Counted from the first letter of the stretch, positions 1 through 9,044 are shown. The stretch: 64,000 nucleotides of DNA from CAVTPU01 sp963736695 (GCA_963736695.1 CAVTPU010000004.1:2914001-2978000), one strand, 5' to 3'. Notes: a model not told the origin generated them from the letters alone. A program made the numbers and translations.

Positions 1-236
1 CGGTCGGAGACTTCGAAACCCACTGTGTAGGTGCCGTCCTCGCGCCGGGCGACATAACCTTCATAAGCAAGGGTACGGATGAGGTGGTAGGCAGTCGCCC
101 CGGTTAGCTCACATCTGCGTGCGATCTGCTTGACCGTGAGGCCTCGCGGCGACTGGCCGACAGCTTCCAGAACCCGGAGGGCGCGGGAAACGCTGCGGAT
201 GAGATCGGACGGTTCACTATGCGGATGCCGCGCCAC
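1..236 (-). CDS. IclR-family transcriptional regulator, N-terminal part (cut by window edge)
   Basis: Reading the minus strand from a GTG at 236 gives about 78 codons that run off the left edge. The segment has the N-terminal winged helix-turn-helix of IclR regulators: a first helix with the pattern SVSRALRVLEAV, a recognition region with ARRCELTGATAYHLIRTL, and a wing with ARREDGTYTVG. These proteins usually control catabolic operons through a C-terminal effector domain, which is outside the window, so the ligand cannot be guessed. A TTG at 245 in the same frame is an alternative start. Confidence 0.8.
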   Translation of the reverse strand, partial: MARHPHSEPSDLIRSVSRALRVLEAVGQSPRGLTVKQIARRCELTGATAYHLIRTLAYEGYVARREDGTYTVGFEVSD

Positions 237-306
237 CGCCGTCAACGCCCCTCTCCGGGTTGAAGGTATTTTCCTGAGCCACTCAACCCTAGGCGAACCA
301 CACCCG

Positions 307-1257
307 TCAACGTCGCGCGGCGGTGCCCGTCGTGACGGTCGGCACGATCAATGGCGGGGGCTGCGGATGGATTCCGGACGAGGCTGCCCGGCTACGCCGA
401 ATGCCGTCGACAGTCACGATCGCGAGTGCCAACCAGACCAACCCGAAGCCCACGAGGCGAACTGGCGGCATCGGTTCGCCGAAGATCCACACGCCGATCG
501 CGAGTTGGAGAGTCGGGGTCAGATATTGCAACAAGCCGATCGTCGTGAGCGGAATTCGATTCGCCGCCCCAGCGAAGAGCAGCAACGGGATCGCGGTGAC
601 CGCGCCGCCAAGAACCAGCAGCACGGTGGTCTCGACCGCAGGTCCGCCGAAGGTCGCGTCGTCGTGTGCGGAGAGCCAGCTCATCCAGCCGAGTGCGGGC
701 AGCGCGAGCACGGCAGATTCGAGAAAGAGGCTGTCAGTGGCCGCGATCGAGACGCGCTTCTTGATCAGGGTGTAGCCGCCGAAGCTGATGGCCAAGACCA
801 TCGCAAGATAAGGGATCCGGCCATATCCAACGGTCAGGACGACGATCGCAATGCCCCCGACCCCAACGGCGATCCACTGGGCGATTCGCAGCCGTTCGTG
901 TAGGACAACAACGCCTAACAGGATCGTCACGAGGGGATTGATGAAATACCCGAGCGACGTTTCGACTACTCGGTCGGAATTGACCCCGTAGATGTAGGTG
1001 CCCCAGTTGATGGAGATGAGTGTCCCGGCCGCCACCACGAGCGCCATGGTGCGCCCGTGTGTCACCAATCTCCGGATTCGCGACCAGCTGCCGACGACAC
1101 TGATCACGAGGATGACGAAGGTCCCCGACCACACAATGCGGTGTGCGAGGACCTCCACGGCTCCGCTCGTGCGGAGTAGTCGCCAATAAAGCGGGAAAAG
1201 CCCCCAGATCAGATAGGCGCTGAGCCCAAACAGGAGACCACGGCGGGTGGGGGTCAT
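307..1257 (-). CDS. rarD: RarD-type EamA-family permease
   Basis: This 316-residue protein is almost wholly hydrophobic and fits the ten-helix EamA/DMT fold of RarD, historically called the chloramphenicol-sensitive protein. It opens with RRGLLFGLSAYLIWGLFPLYW, the usual first helix of RarD, and has an early AHRIVWS element typical of the subfamily. The length matches the family (about 300). It sits in the inner membrane; the substrate of RarD proteins is not firmly known. It is followed on the same strand by a small membrane protein, with an 84-base gap from the end of that gene's upstream region, and need not be co-transcribed with it. Confidence 0.88.
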   Translation of the reverse strand: MTPTRRGLLFGLSAYLIWGLFPLYWRLLRTSGAVEVLAHRIVWSGTFVILVISVVGSWSRIRRLVTHGRTMALVVAAGTLISINWGTYIYGVNSDRVVETSLGYFINPLVTILLGVVVLHERLRIAQWIAVGVGGIAIVVLTVGYGRIPYLAMVLAISFGGYTLIKKRVSIAATDSLFLESAVLALPALGWMSWLSAHDDATFGGPAVETTVLLVLGGAVTAIPLLLFAGAANRIPLTTIGLLQYLTPTLQLAIGVWIFGEPMPPVRLVGFGLVWLALAIVTVDGIRRSRAASSGIHPQPPPLIVPTVTTGTAARR

Positions 1258-1341
1258 GCTCTCACTGTAAGGTCCACGCGGAACGTGGCTCCTTAAGTGT
1301 GCTTCACCTCACCCGCCAGTCGGCGGTCGGGGCCAACCGTG

Positions 1342-1728
1342 TCAGTCTTCGCCCTGATCCTTGAAGACCAGTCCGGCTGCCCAGGTCACGATGCTCACCA
1401 ATAGTGCGCCCAGCACCGCCGACGGCCAGAAGTCGTCAACCGTGAACGGTAGACCGGCTTCACCCGCGAGCCATCCGACCAGCCAGAACAGCAGGCCGTT
1501 CACGACAAGGGCGATGAGCCCGAGAGTCATGACATAGAGCCCACAGCCGACCATCTTCACAATCGGCTTGATGACTGTGTTGACCACACCGAAGATGAGC
1601 GCGACCAAGATGACGGTGATCACCGTGCCACCTGTGGTCGTGGCGGTGACGTGGATTCCCGGAATCAGAAAAGTGGAGAACCAGACAGCGACCGCTGCGC
1701 TAGCGAGGCGGATGAGAATGTTCACCAT
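1342..1728 (-). CDS. Phage-holin-family (YvlD-like) four-helix membrane protein
   Basis: I start this at the ATG at 1728 because the residues upstream in the same frame are arginine- and serine-rich and unlike protein, while the sequence from MVNILIRLAS on is a clean membrane protein. The 128 residues hold four hydrophobic segments; the second contains the FGVVNTVIKPIVK signature of the YvlD / Phage_holin_4_2 family. Members are found widely in non-phage bacterial chromosomes, so no prophage is implied. The function is unknown; a role at the membrane under envelope stress has been proposed for relatives. It is divergent from eccB, about 100 bases away. Confidence 0.8.
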   Translation of the reverse strand: MVNILIRLASAAVAVWFSTFLIPGIHVTATTTGGTVITVILVALIFGVVNTVIKPIVKMVGCGLYVMTLGLIALVVNGLLFWLVGWLAGEAGLPFTVDDFWPSAVLGALLVSIVTWAAGLVFKDQGED

Positions 1729-1832
1729 AATCACGATCGTGGCACACGGGTGCACCATACGGATAGCCCTCGCAGGGCCAGTGCGCGATCGCGAGGACGA
1801 CCATGACGCACGAATCGAAAGACGGGAGTCCC

Positions 1833-3221
1833 ATGGTGTCACGCGCTGACCAAATGCACTCATATCAGTTTAATCTGCGCCGAGTGGTCGCGGCGTTGGC
1901 TGTGCACGACCCAGACCGTGGGCCGGCTCTGCTCGCCCGCACGGGTCCAGCGTTGCTCGCCGGTGTCATCGTCGCGACCCTCGGCCTCGCCGCGATGGCC
2001 GTCTACGGCGTAATTCGGCCGGGCAGTGACACCACATGGCGCGATGGCAGGTCAATCATCATCGAGGCCGAGACCGGCGCGCGATTCGTCCTGCGCGACG
2101 GAGTTCTGCACCCAGTGCTCAACCATGCCTCGGCCCTGCTCATTTTGGGCACCGCCGAACCGCACCAGGCGCGAGTCGTCCGCGCCGATCTCTCGACGGT
2201 GCCCCGCGGAGTGCCGCTGGGCATTTCCGGTGCGCCGGACCCGCTGCCCGCCGCCGCGCAGCTCGTCACCAGCCCATGGCGGGTCTGCTCAAGGCCCGCC
2301 GCCGCCGGGTCACCGGGTGCGGAACCGGAATCGATTCTGCTCATCGGCGTCGACCCGCCGGCGCCGCCCGTCAACCTCGGCGAGCAGGGACTGCTCGTGT
2401 CGGATCCATCCGGCGCGACCCACCTGATCTGGCACGGGCACCGATTCTGGGTGCGCCGCCCACAGGTGGTGCTGCCGGCGTTCGGGTGGAGCGGCCACGC
2501 TCCGCTTCCCGTGCCGACCGCTGTGCTAGAACCGATTCCCGCCGGACCAGACCTCGAGCCACCACCGGTACCGGGGCGTGGGCGACCATCCAGCATCGCG
2601 GGGGTCCGGACCGGAACAGTCATCGTGGTGGAGAACCAGGGTGGGGCGCGCCAATTCGGCGCGGTGCTCTCGGCCGGCATCGCTGATATAACCCAGGTGC
2701 AGGCCGACCTGCTCCTTGCTTCGGGCAGCGGGTTGCGCCGCATGAGCGCCGCCCAGTATTCGGCTGCTCCGCATACCGCCTCGTTGGTTCCGAACGGCTC
2801 CGCAGCCCCTCCAGCGTCAACCCCCCAGCTCGCCGCACCGGACACCGCTCGCGGTGTCTGCGCGTCCTTCATGTCCGACGAGGCGGTCCCGACGGTCGCG
2901 CTCGCCGTCGCCCAGCCTCGGGTCATTGGCGAGGTCGCCACAGGGGTCCGGCGCGGTGAGACTGGAGCCGACTCCACCGTCGCCGATTGGATCGCTGTTC
3001 CGCCCGGACGGGGCGCGGTGGTGCAGGCGCCGTTTGGAACGGATGGTTCGCTCGCGGTCATCTCCGAGCTGGGGCTACGGTTTCCGGTTCCATCGCGGCA
3101 GGTTCTCGACACTCTCGGCTATCCCGGTGTTGTTCCGGTTCGGCTGCCGCCGGCGGTGGTCGCGTTGGTGCCGTCTGGTCGGGCACTCGATCCAGAGGGG
3201 CTCACCGCCGACGTCGCCTGA
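1833..3221 (+). CDS. eccB: Type VII secretion protein EccB
   Basis: The 462-residue product has the EccB layout: a short cytoplasmic N-terminus with the family signature SRADQMHSYQF, an arginine-rich stretch, one transmembrane helix near residues 40-60 (GPALLAGVIVATLGLAAMAV) and a large extracytoplasmic domain. EccB is a core membrane component of ESX secretion machines, interacting with EccC, EccD and EccE. The ATG at 1833 is chosen because GGGAG lies 5 bases upstream and the conserved SRxDQxHSYQF motif begins immediately; an ATG 30 bases earlier lacks this support. Downstream lie two WXG100 substrates. No eccC, eccD or eccE is seen nearby. Confidence 0.93.
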   Translation: MVSRADQMHSYQFNLRRVVAALAVHDPDRGPALLARTGPALLAGVIVATLGLAAMAVYGVIRPGSDTTWRDGRSIIIEAETGARFVLRDGVLHPVLNHASALLILGTAEPHQARVVRADLSTVPRGVPLGISGAPDPLPAAAQLVTSPWRVCSRPAAAGSPGAEPESILLIGVDPPAPPVNLGEQGLLVSDPSGATHLIWHGHRFWVRRPQVVLPAFGWSGHAPLPVPTAVLEPIPAGPDLEPPPVPGRGRPSSIAGVRTGTVIVVENQGGARQFGAVLSAGIADITQVQADLLLASGSGLRRMSAAQYSAAPHTASLVPNGSAAPPASTPQLAAPDTARGVCASFMSDEAVPTVALAVAQPRVIGEVATGVRRGETGADSTVADWIAVPPGRGAVVQAPFGTDGSLAVISELGLRFPVPSRQVLDTLGYPGVVPVRLPPAVVALVPSGRALDPEGLTADVA

Positions 3222-3237
3222 CCCGGCGTCGATGGAG

Positions 3238-3246
3238 TTATCCACA
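3238..3246 (+). promoter_or_regulatory. DnaA-box-like 9-mer TTATCCACA
   Basis: A perfect match to the DnaA box consensus lies in the 135-base gap between eccB and the first WXG100 gene. A single box has limited meaning; it is recorded because three further identical 9-mers occur in the window, all in intergenic or leader positions. Confidence 0.4.
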
Positions 3247-3356
3247 GATCGTCATATGCCGTGGTGGCGCTCCGGTGCGAACCAGTAGCGTCAACGCATC
3301 GGAAGTTCCTGCCTCGACGATGAGGCGGCGATGCATGCGAAAGGGGGTGACGCGAG

Positions 3357-3668
3357 GTGTCGACCACGCAGGCGCAGGCCGAGGTCATGCACCAAGTGGC
3401 GTCGAGGTTCGACGACGCACAGCAGCAGTTGCAGACGATGCTGACTCAGCTGTTGCGTGAGGTCGAGGCGGCCAAAGCCGTCTGGCAAGGGCGAGGCGGG
3501 GCGTCGTTTGAGCAGGCCAGTGTCGCATGGGCAGAGCAGCAACGGCGGTTGCTCACCGCGTTGGCGCAAACCGCGACCGCTGTACGCACTGCCGGCACAC
3601 GTTATGAACACACGGATGCGGAAGTCGCCGGTCGGCTGACTATGCCCGCAATCGATCTGCCGCTCTAG
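3357..3668 (+). CDS. WXG100-family ESX substrate (first of pair)
   Basis: This 103-residue protein begins at a GTG preceded by a GGGGGTGACGCGAGG stretch. It is predicted to be an all-helical hairpin, with the defining W-x-G turn (VWQGRGG) near residue 43 and a helix-rich, glutamine-rich first half. WXG100 proteins are small secreted substrates of type VII systems and usually form heterodimers with an adjacent paralogue, which here begins 20 bases downstream. A C-terminal YxxxD/E secretion-type pattern (YEHTD) is visible near residue 83. Family assignment is good; its role after export is unknown. Confidence 0.9.
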   Translation: MSTTQAQAEVMHQVASRFDDAQQQLQTMLTQLLREVEAAKAVWQGRGGASFEQASVAWAEQQRRLLTALAQTATAVRTAGTRYEHTDAEVAGRLTMPAIDLPL

Positions 3669-3687
3669 CCGTCGGGGGAGGAAGACA

Positions 3688-3990
3688 ATGAGCAGCTTCG
3701 ACGAGTCCCGATTGTTGGTGGATTTCGGCCGACTGCAGGAGACGAGCGCTCACCTTGGTGCGGCGATCGTCACCATCGAATCGCAGCTCACACAACTGGA
3801 GCGGGATGCCGCGCCGCTCGTGCACACCTGGGTGGGTGAGGCACAGCAGGCCTATCACGATCGCCAGGTGGCATGGCGCAACGCCGCGAACGAACTCGCC
3901 ACCGTGCTCAATCAGATAAGGCGCGCCCTCGATGACTCCCTTGTGGACTACCAGGGCGCCGAGCGGCACAACGCCAATCTTTTTCGGTGA
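3688..3990 (+). CDS. WXG100-family ESX substrate (second of pair)
   Basis: This 100-residue all-helical protein carries the W-x-G turn as TWVGEAQQAY around residue 47. The ATG follows a strong GGGGGAGGAAG ribosome site. It is co-transcribed with the preceding WXG100 gene, and the two are the likely EsxA/EsxB-like heterodimer of this locus. The end YQGAERHN may supply the C-terminal tail that usually follows the helical hairpin. The two paralogues share the fold but little sequence, as is common for ESX pairs. Confidence 0.9.
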   Translation: MSSFDESRLLVDFGRLQETSAHLGAAIVTIESQLTQLERDAAPLVHTWVGEAQQAYHDRQVAWRNAANELATVLNQIRRALDDSLVDYQGAERHNANLFR

Positions 3991-4133
3991 TCCGGTTTTT
4001 CGTCTGCGGGCGTAACGGTTCGGGCGACTGTGCCGATGTAGTGGGCAGTGATCGCATGAGCTGGCCATACCTATCGGTGTGGTCATATCGGGGGTCGGTC
4101 AGGCCGCAACAGGTCTGATCGGGAGTGGGGGCG

Positions 4134-4192
4134 GTGGCGGGTTGGCGGGAGGTGCCGACGAATGTGTCGGCCATCACCGGCCAACCCGCCAC
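4134..4192. terminator. Bidirectional hairpin between ESX genes and mycosin
   Basis: A 13-bp perfect inverted repeat (4134-4146 with 4180-4192, GTGGCGGGTTGGC) encloses a second hairpin built on CCGAC/GTCGG. It lies where the WXG100 operon and the mycosin gene converge and overlaps the last codons of the mycosin. There is no clear U-tract, so it may be a factor-assisted or structure-only terminator. Confidence 0.5.
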
Positions 4193-5484
4193 CCACGTCG
4201 TCGCCCACGGGGGATGGCCACCGCCCCGATTCCGATAGCCACGGCCGCCGCGATGAGGGCGAACGCCACACCAACCACGGCCGTTCGGGCCGGGTGTGAG
4301 GTGATAGCCGTGCCGTCGGATTCGGGAGATGCCACGAATCCCACCCCAGCCCTCGGATCGGTGTCGGCGGTGGCCGACGAGTGGGGCAGCGGAGTCTCCG
4401 GGACAGCGTTCGTGCCGACGTCCGTGACCGCACGCAGTGGGTTGAGAACGCCGGCGCCATAGCCTGGAGAGTCCGGTGGGGCGCCGGGAGCCGGGTCAGC
4501 CGTGGAGATTAGCCGGCGGACCACCTGAGATTGGGTCAGTCGCGGTTCACGCGCACGGATGAGTGCCGCAGTGGCCGAGACGAACGGCGCCGCGAAGCTT
4601 GTGCCACTGACAACAAGGTGACCCCGCGTGGGCGCGGCTGCGGTGACCGCCTCGCCGGGAGCTACGAGGTCGACATAGGACCCCACCTGTGACGACTCCA
4701 CGCGGGCGCCAGTGGGGCCAATGGCGCCAACTCCGACCACCCCGTCATAGGCGGCTGGATAACTGGGCGGGTCGCCACCCGCATGATTGTTGCCGACCGC
4801 CGCCACAACCACGATGTCAGCGGAGAGCGCCGCCCGCACTGCTGCCCGCAACGCGGGTGAGTCCCGGGAAGCTGATAGCGACAAATTGATCACTGCGGGG
4901 CGGGGTCGACTCGCGACGGCGGCGCGGATCCCGGCCGCGAGATCGTCGACCGTTCCCGCTCCGGTGACCGTTCCGTTCGTCTGGATCCGCTCGCTCGCCC
5001 GGACGGGCAGGATTCGGGCACCTGGTGCCAGACCTCGCAGGCCACTTCCGGCCATCGCGCGGGCGGCGATAATGCTGGCTACGGCGGTTCCGTGACCCAC
5101 ACAATCCATTCGTCCGTCGCCACCCCGGTCAAGGGCGTCCGACCCTGGCCTCACCACACCAGTCAGTTGCGGGTGATGGGTGTCGACGCCTGAGTCGATC
5201 ACCGCCACAGTCACGCCCGAACCGTCGGTGATCTGACTAAGCGCGTTCAAGTCATATCGTTCCTGCGGCCACGGAGGGTCGGGCATGACGGTCGCCGACT
5301 GCGGGGCGCCTTCGCAAATCCGAAGTGCGGCCAACGTCGCTTTCACCCTAACCTGGGTGGAGAGTAGACCTCCAGTGCCCGCGCCACCAGCACTGATGAG
5401 ACAACCCAAAGTGAGGACGGCCGCTATCGTCGGCCCAACGCGTTGGCGGTGAGGCGCCGAGCGGAAGAGAGTAAAGGGGTCCAT
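4174..5484 (-). CDS. mycP: Mycosin-type subtilisin protease of the ESX system
   Basis: The 436-residue product is an S8 protease with the catalytic triad intact: Asp97 in VAVIDSGV, His131 in GHGTAVAS, Ser296 in SGTSFAAP, with the oxyanion Asn232 in GNNHAGG. An N-terminal hydrophobic segment (about residues 17-40) is the signal peptide, and a C-terminal transmembrane helix (about 401-424) followed by an arginine-rich tail anchors it to the membrane. This is the mycosin architecture; mycosins cleave secreted substrates and stabilise the ESX membrane complex. The ATG at 5484 is preceded by AGGAGG five bases away; longer frames upstream are not protein-like. It converges on the WXG100 operon and is divergent from the SseB gene. 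Confidence 0.93.
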   Translation of the reverse strand: MDPFTLFRSAPHRQRVGPTIAAVLTLGCLISAGGAGTGGLLSTQVRVKATLAALRICEGAPQSATVMPDPPWPQERYDLNALSQITDGSGVTVAVIDSGVDTHHPQLTGVVRPGSDALDRGGDGRMDCVGHGTAVASIIAARAMAGSGLRGLAPGARILPVRASERIQTNGTVTGAGTVDDLAAGIRAAVASRPRPAVINLSLSASRDSPALRAAVRAALSADIVVVAAVGNNHAGGDPPSYPAAYDGVVGVGAIGPTGARVESSQVGSYVDLVAPGEAVTAAAPTRGHLVVSGTSFAAPFVSATAALIRAREPRLTQSQVVRRLISTADPAPGAPPDSPGYGAGVLNPLRAVTDVGTNAVPETPLPHSSATADTDPRAGVGFVASPESDGTAITSHPARTAVVGVAFALIAAAVAIGIGAVAIPRGRRRGWRVGR

Positions 5485-5673
5485 GTTCCTCCTGATGTTA
5501 GCGACACCGGCGATTGCGTGAACGCCGTCGCACTTCGGGTCGCATCGGACAGGTCGGATCGGTCGTGCACCCAACGAACCGGCTGGCGAGGTCGACCTCA
5601 ACCGGTATGGTGGCCGCCGGTACCGGCTAGTAGTTTGTCGTGGTAGGCGTCGATGGATGAAGGAGGGGGGCCG

Positions 5674-7698
5674 TTGAGCGACTGGGAACCGGCCATCGAT
5701 GTCGAAGCGGCGATGCGTGACGCCCTCGCGGCAGGCGACCAGGAACGGTATTTCCAGATTCTCGGTCGCGCCGACCTCGTTCTGCCCGTCGCGGCGAGTG
5801 GCCGAACCGACCACGCGCCAGCCGACTGGGGCACTTGGACCACCGGCAACCGCACCCATGTCCTTGCCTTCACATCGGTCCGATCGATGACGATGTGCGT
5901 GCGGGCACCCGGTACGACACACCGGGTGCTCTCCTTCCATGCGTTGGCGGCTGAGTGGCCGAACTTCGAGTGGTGGCTCGCGATCAATCCAGGTTTGCCG
6001 ATCGAGGCGTACCTGCCATCGTGGTTTGTTTCGCAGTTGACCCGTGGCGACGTGCGCTTGCCTGGACGCACGATGGGCGTGCGGGCTCGCATGGCGCAGA
6101 GTGAGATCGCCTCCGCGCTGCACGGCCGTGCTCGTGCGTCGGCGGCGGCGCCGACTCCTCGGCTCACTGGCGACGCGACGGTTCATCGCGCCGCCGTTCC
6201 TCCTGCGGGCCCGACTGCTGTCCCGCCTGTGGAGACGGTGGAAGCGGAGATCGTCGACGCGTCCCCAACGTCGTCGCCAGCTCGTCCGGCGACGGGGGGC
6301 GGACTTGTCAACGAGCGGCTGCGCTCACGCTCCTCCGCCACGGGTTCGGCAATGGGGGCCGCCGTCGCAGGCTTCGCTGATGGCCGTCGCGCTGCGGGCC
6401 GAGGCCTACCAGCGCCTGCTTCGACCGTCACGCCGCACCCGACCGTCACGCCGCGTCCGCCCTCAGCTGACCCGCTTCCCAAGCGGCCGGCTGCGCCGAC
6501 CTGGGTGCCAGGGGACGAGGCGACGGTGGTGTTTCCAGCCCAGGCGAAGGACTATCTGTCCTATCCGTCGTCCGCGACGTCCTCTGCGCAGAAGCGGAGC
6601 CGTGACCGACCGACAATCGACACCCGACCCGACGTCGAAGATGCCGAAATCGTCGACGACACCGATCAAGAAACACTGAAGCGAGCCTGGCCAGCCGGTT
6701 TCGCGCCGGCCAACGACACCGAGTCACAACTGCTCGCGGCCGCCGAGCGCAACGACACCGACGCCTTCCTCTCCACGCTCTTGCTGGCCGTGGTTATCGT
6801 GCCCGTTCCTGGCGGCACGGCATCCCACGCTCGGCCACGCGACGCGCACTTCCCGTGGCAGATCACAGAGAAAGACGGCCGCCCCGCGATCGCGGTCTTC
6901 ACCTCTGCGGAACGCTTCGCGGAATACCGAGCTGCAAGGTCGGCCGTGGAGGTGACATCGGTGAGCACGAGATTCGTCCAGTTGATCGCATCGTGGCCCG
7001 ACCCGTCGATAGAGTTCGCGGTCAATCCCGGCACTCCCGTCGGCGCGACGTTGCCTGGTGCGCAGATTGTCGGTTTGGCGAACTGGGCGACCGAGGTCGG
7101 CCTTCGCGACGATCCGGCCGCAGATGTCATGGTGGCAGCGAAACCGGAACCCAGCTCCGCTTCCGCCGGGGTCGCAGGCGCGCCGATGGTCGCCGCCGGC
7201 TCAGCGATGGTGATGCAACGAACTATTCCGCCCACGCAATTGCCGTTCTACCTGGAACGCGGATATGACCGAGTGTCGGGTTTCGTCAATCGGGAGAGCG
7301 AAGTAGCGCATCTGACCGCGCCGTCGACGCTCTATCGCGCGTTGGGCTTGGTCTATGTCGGGTCCCCGTTCGCAGAGACGGACACCGAGGTGCACGTTTT
7401 GCGATGGGTGGCCCATCGCACCGACCTCTATCGGCTGCCCTATGGCGGACCGCACGAGGCGGCGATGCAAGCGATGCAGGGCTGGGTGATTGAGCGGGCG
7501 CCATTCCGCGGCAACGGATTCGCGCCGGGCGACACCGACGTGATCGCGGAGTTCAAGGTCGACAGCATTCGATTGCCACACGGTGCGCAGATCGTGCGGC
7601 TCGTCGCCGGCGGAGAGGAGTCACTGGTGGCGACGTTTGACGCCGACACGGGCCGGTGGATTCCGGGCGCGGCGTTCTATCGAGGTGCCTATGCGTGA
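5674..7698 (+). CDS. Two-domain SseB-family protein, ESX-associated
   Basis: A 674-residue cytoplasmic protein with two SseB-like domains (about residues 10-125 and 345-475) joined by a long Pro/Ala/Arg-rich, probably disordered, linker. The SseB pattern is seen in segments such as AMRDALAAGDQERYFQIL and the paired ...SFHALAAEWPNFEWWLAINPG / QLIASWPDPSIEFAVNPG elements. A third globular region fills the C-terminus. I favour the TTG at 5674 because AGGAGG lies just upstream and the conserved SDWEPA start follows; an ATG at 5653 would put the ribosome site inside the gene. SseB-domain proteins often accompany actinobacterial ESX loci, but a biochemical role is not established. Confidence 0.85.
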   Translation: MSDWEPAIDVEAAMRDALAAGDQERYFQILGRADLVLPVAASGRTDHAPADWGTWTTGNRTHVLAFTSVRSMTMCVRAPGTTHRVLSFHALAAEWPNFEWWLAINPGLPIEAYLPSWFVSQLTRGDVRLPGRTMGVRARMAQSEIASALHGRARASAAAPTPRLTGDATVHRAAVPPAGPTAVPPVETVEAEIVDASPTSSPARPATGGGLVNERLRSRSSATGSAMGAAVAGFADGRRAAGRGLPAPASTVTPHPTVTPRPPSADPLPKRPAAPTWVPGDEATVVFPAQAKDYLSYPSSATSSAQKRSRDRPTIDTRPDVEDAEIVDDTDQETLKRAWPAGFAPANDTESQLLAAAERNDTDAFLSTLLLAVVIVPVPGGTASHARPRDAHFPWQITEKDGRPAIAVFTSAERFAEYRAARSAVEVTSVSTRFVQLIASWPDPSIEFAVNPGTPVGATLPGAQIVGLANWATEVGLRDDPAADVMVAAKPEPSSASAGVAGAPMVAAGSAMVMQRTIPPTQLPFYLERGYDRVSGFVNRESEVAHLTAPSTLYRALGLVYVGSPFAETDTEVHVLRWVAHRTDLYRLPYGGPHEAAMQAMQGWVIERAPFRGNGFAPGDTDVIAEFKVDSIRLPHGAQIVRLVAGGEESLVATFDADTGRWIPGAAFYRGAYA

Positions 7699-8053
7699 CG
7701 GCTACTACGCGCGCTGGCGCGATGAGGAGTTTGAGGCCAGCCCCGACGGGGTCGATATCAGACTCTATTCGACTGAACCCCAGGACGGGTTTCGTCAGAT
7801 CCGATCCGACCGATTCGTGCGGGTCATCCCCCGAGACGAGGCATCCGACTTCTGCTACATCCGCACCGTGTGCAAGTGGCAGGGCGAGCCGTTCATCGTT
7901 CTCGGAGAGCACGAGGAGTGGTTGCGAGTCGAATACACAGGTGGCATGGCCCCGGCGGCGCGTGCTCTCGGATTGGAGGAGTTCGACTTCGGCGTCTATC
8001 AAGGCTGGGCGCCAGCCGCGCACGTCACCGACATCGCAGAGTATCGGGCCTGA
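7691..8053 (+). CDS. Hypothetical protein coupled to the SseB gene
   Basis: The ATG at 7691 overlaps the end of the SseB gene by eight bases, indicating translational coupling. The 120-residue product is acidic and rich in Tyr, Phe and Trp, with no signal peptide or membrane helix. I do not recognise a family. Its tight linkage suggests that it works together with the SseB protein or the ESX machine. The start is supported by a sharp change from arginine-rich non-protein sequence to a compositionally normal protein. Confidence 0.75.
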   Translation: MRDGYYARWRDEEFEASPDGVDIRLYSTEPQDGFRQIRSDRFVRVIPRDEASDFCYIRTVCKWQGEPFIVLGEHEEWLRVEYTGGMAPAARALGLEEFDFGVYQGWAPAAHVTDIAEYRA

Positions 8054-8090
8054 ACCGATCTGACACGGGCATTCGCCGTAGGCTGGCCAG

Positions 8091-9014
8091 ATGACTCCGG
8101 AAGCCGACGATGAGTCGTGTGTGCTCCTCGAAGGCGACTGGACCCACCGGTTCGTCTCCGCCAACGGCACCCGTTTTCACGTCGTCGAGGCGGGCACCGG
8201 GCCTCTCGTCCTGCTGCTTCACGGCTTTCCGGAGTTCTGGGGGGCCTGGACACACCAGCTCGTCGCGCTCGCCGACGCGGGGTTCCGAGCGGTCGCCATG
8301 GATCTCCGTGGCTATGGCGCCAGCGACAAACCACCACGTGGATATGACGGCTACACGCTTGCCGCCGACGTCACCGGTCTTATCAGAGCCTTGGGTGAGC
8401 GGCACGCGACCGTTGTCGGTGCCGGTCTCGGCGGTCTCATCGCCTGGTCGGCTGCCGCGTTGCATCCTCGGTTGGTGCGGCGATTGGTGATCCTCTCCGC
8501 GGCGCATCCGCTGCGTCTGCATACCGCCGCACTTAACGATCTTCGCGGCCAGGCTCCGATAGCCGGACCAGCGTTGAAGTTTCAGATTCCGCGCTATGAG
8601 CATGTGCTGACTCGCAACGACGCGGCGCTCATCGGAGACTACTTGCGCCAATGGTCCGGTCCGGACTGGGTTCAAACGACTGACTTTTACGACTACGAGC
8701 AGTTGTGTCGGCAGGCGTTTCAGATTCCGCAGGCCGCGTTCTGCGCATTGGAGTCGTTTCGGTGGGGTGTGCGGAGTCTGTTTCGTCTGCACGGGCACCG
8801 GTTCCGCCGCGAGATGCGCACCCCGGTGGTGGCCCCGACCCTGCACATGCATGGGGCGCTGGACCCCGTGGCACTGCCGACGACGGTTCTCGGCTCGGGG
8901 CGATATGTGGCCGGACCCTATGAATGGCGCGTGTTGGAGGGAATCGGCCACTTTCCTCACCGCGAGGCATCGCAAGTCGTCACGGACGAAATCACAAGGT
9001 GGGCGAAGATATAG
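8091..9014 (+). CDS. Alpha/beta-hydrolase (EphE-like) lacking the nucleophile
   Basis: The 307-residue protein has an alpha/beta-hydrolase fold close to epoxide hydrolases: the oxyanion HGFPEFWGAW segment, the MDLRGYGASDKP element, and a C-terminal GIGHFPHRE carrying the usual catalytic His. At the nucleophile elbow, where epoxide hydrolases read GHDWGG and esterases GHSxGG, this protein reads GAGLGG, so a Gly replaces the Asp/Ser and an Ala the preceding His. The enzyme may therefore be inactive or use another mechanism. The neighbourhood (acs, HAD, ssd) resembles the mycobacterial ephE region, which supports orthology by position. Confidence 0.85.
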   Translation: MTPEADDESCVLLEGDWTHRFVSANGTRFHVVEAGTGPLVLLLHGFPEFWGAWTHQLVALADAGFRAVAMDLRGYGASDKPPRGYDGYTLAADVTGLIRALGERHATVVGAGLGGLIAWSAAALHPRLVRRLVILSAAHPLRLHTAALNDLRGQAPIAGPALKFQIPRYEHVLTRNDAALIGDYLRQWSGPDWVQTTDFYDYEQLCRQAFQIPQAAFCALESFRWGVRSLFRLHGHRFRREMRTPVVAPTLHMHGALDPVALPTTVLGSGRYVAGPYEWRVLEGIGHFPHREASQVVTDEITRWAKI

Positions 9015-9044
9015 GCGCGGCGTCGACCCCTTGGCCTATTGTGT

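Noticed and set aside
130..903. A 257-codon plus-strand frame at the left edge
   Set aside because: It overlaps the IclR and rarD genes on the other strand and is charged and repetitive.
1342..1728. A possible prophage because of a holin-family gene
   Set aside because: The family is common in chromosomes and there are no other phage genes nearby.
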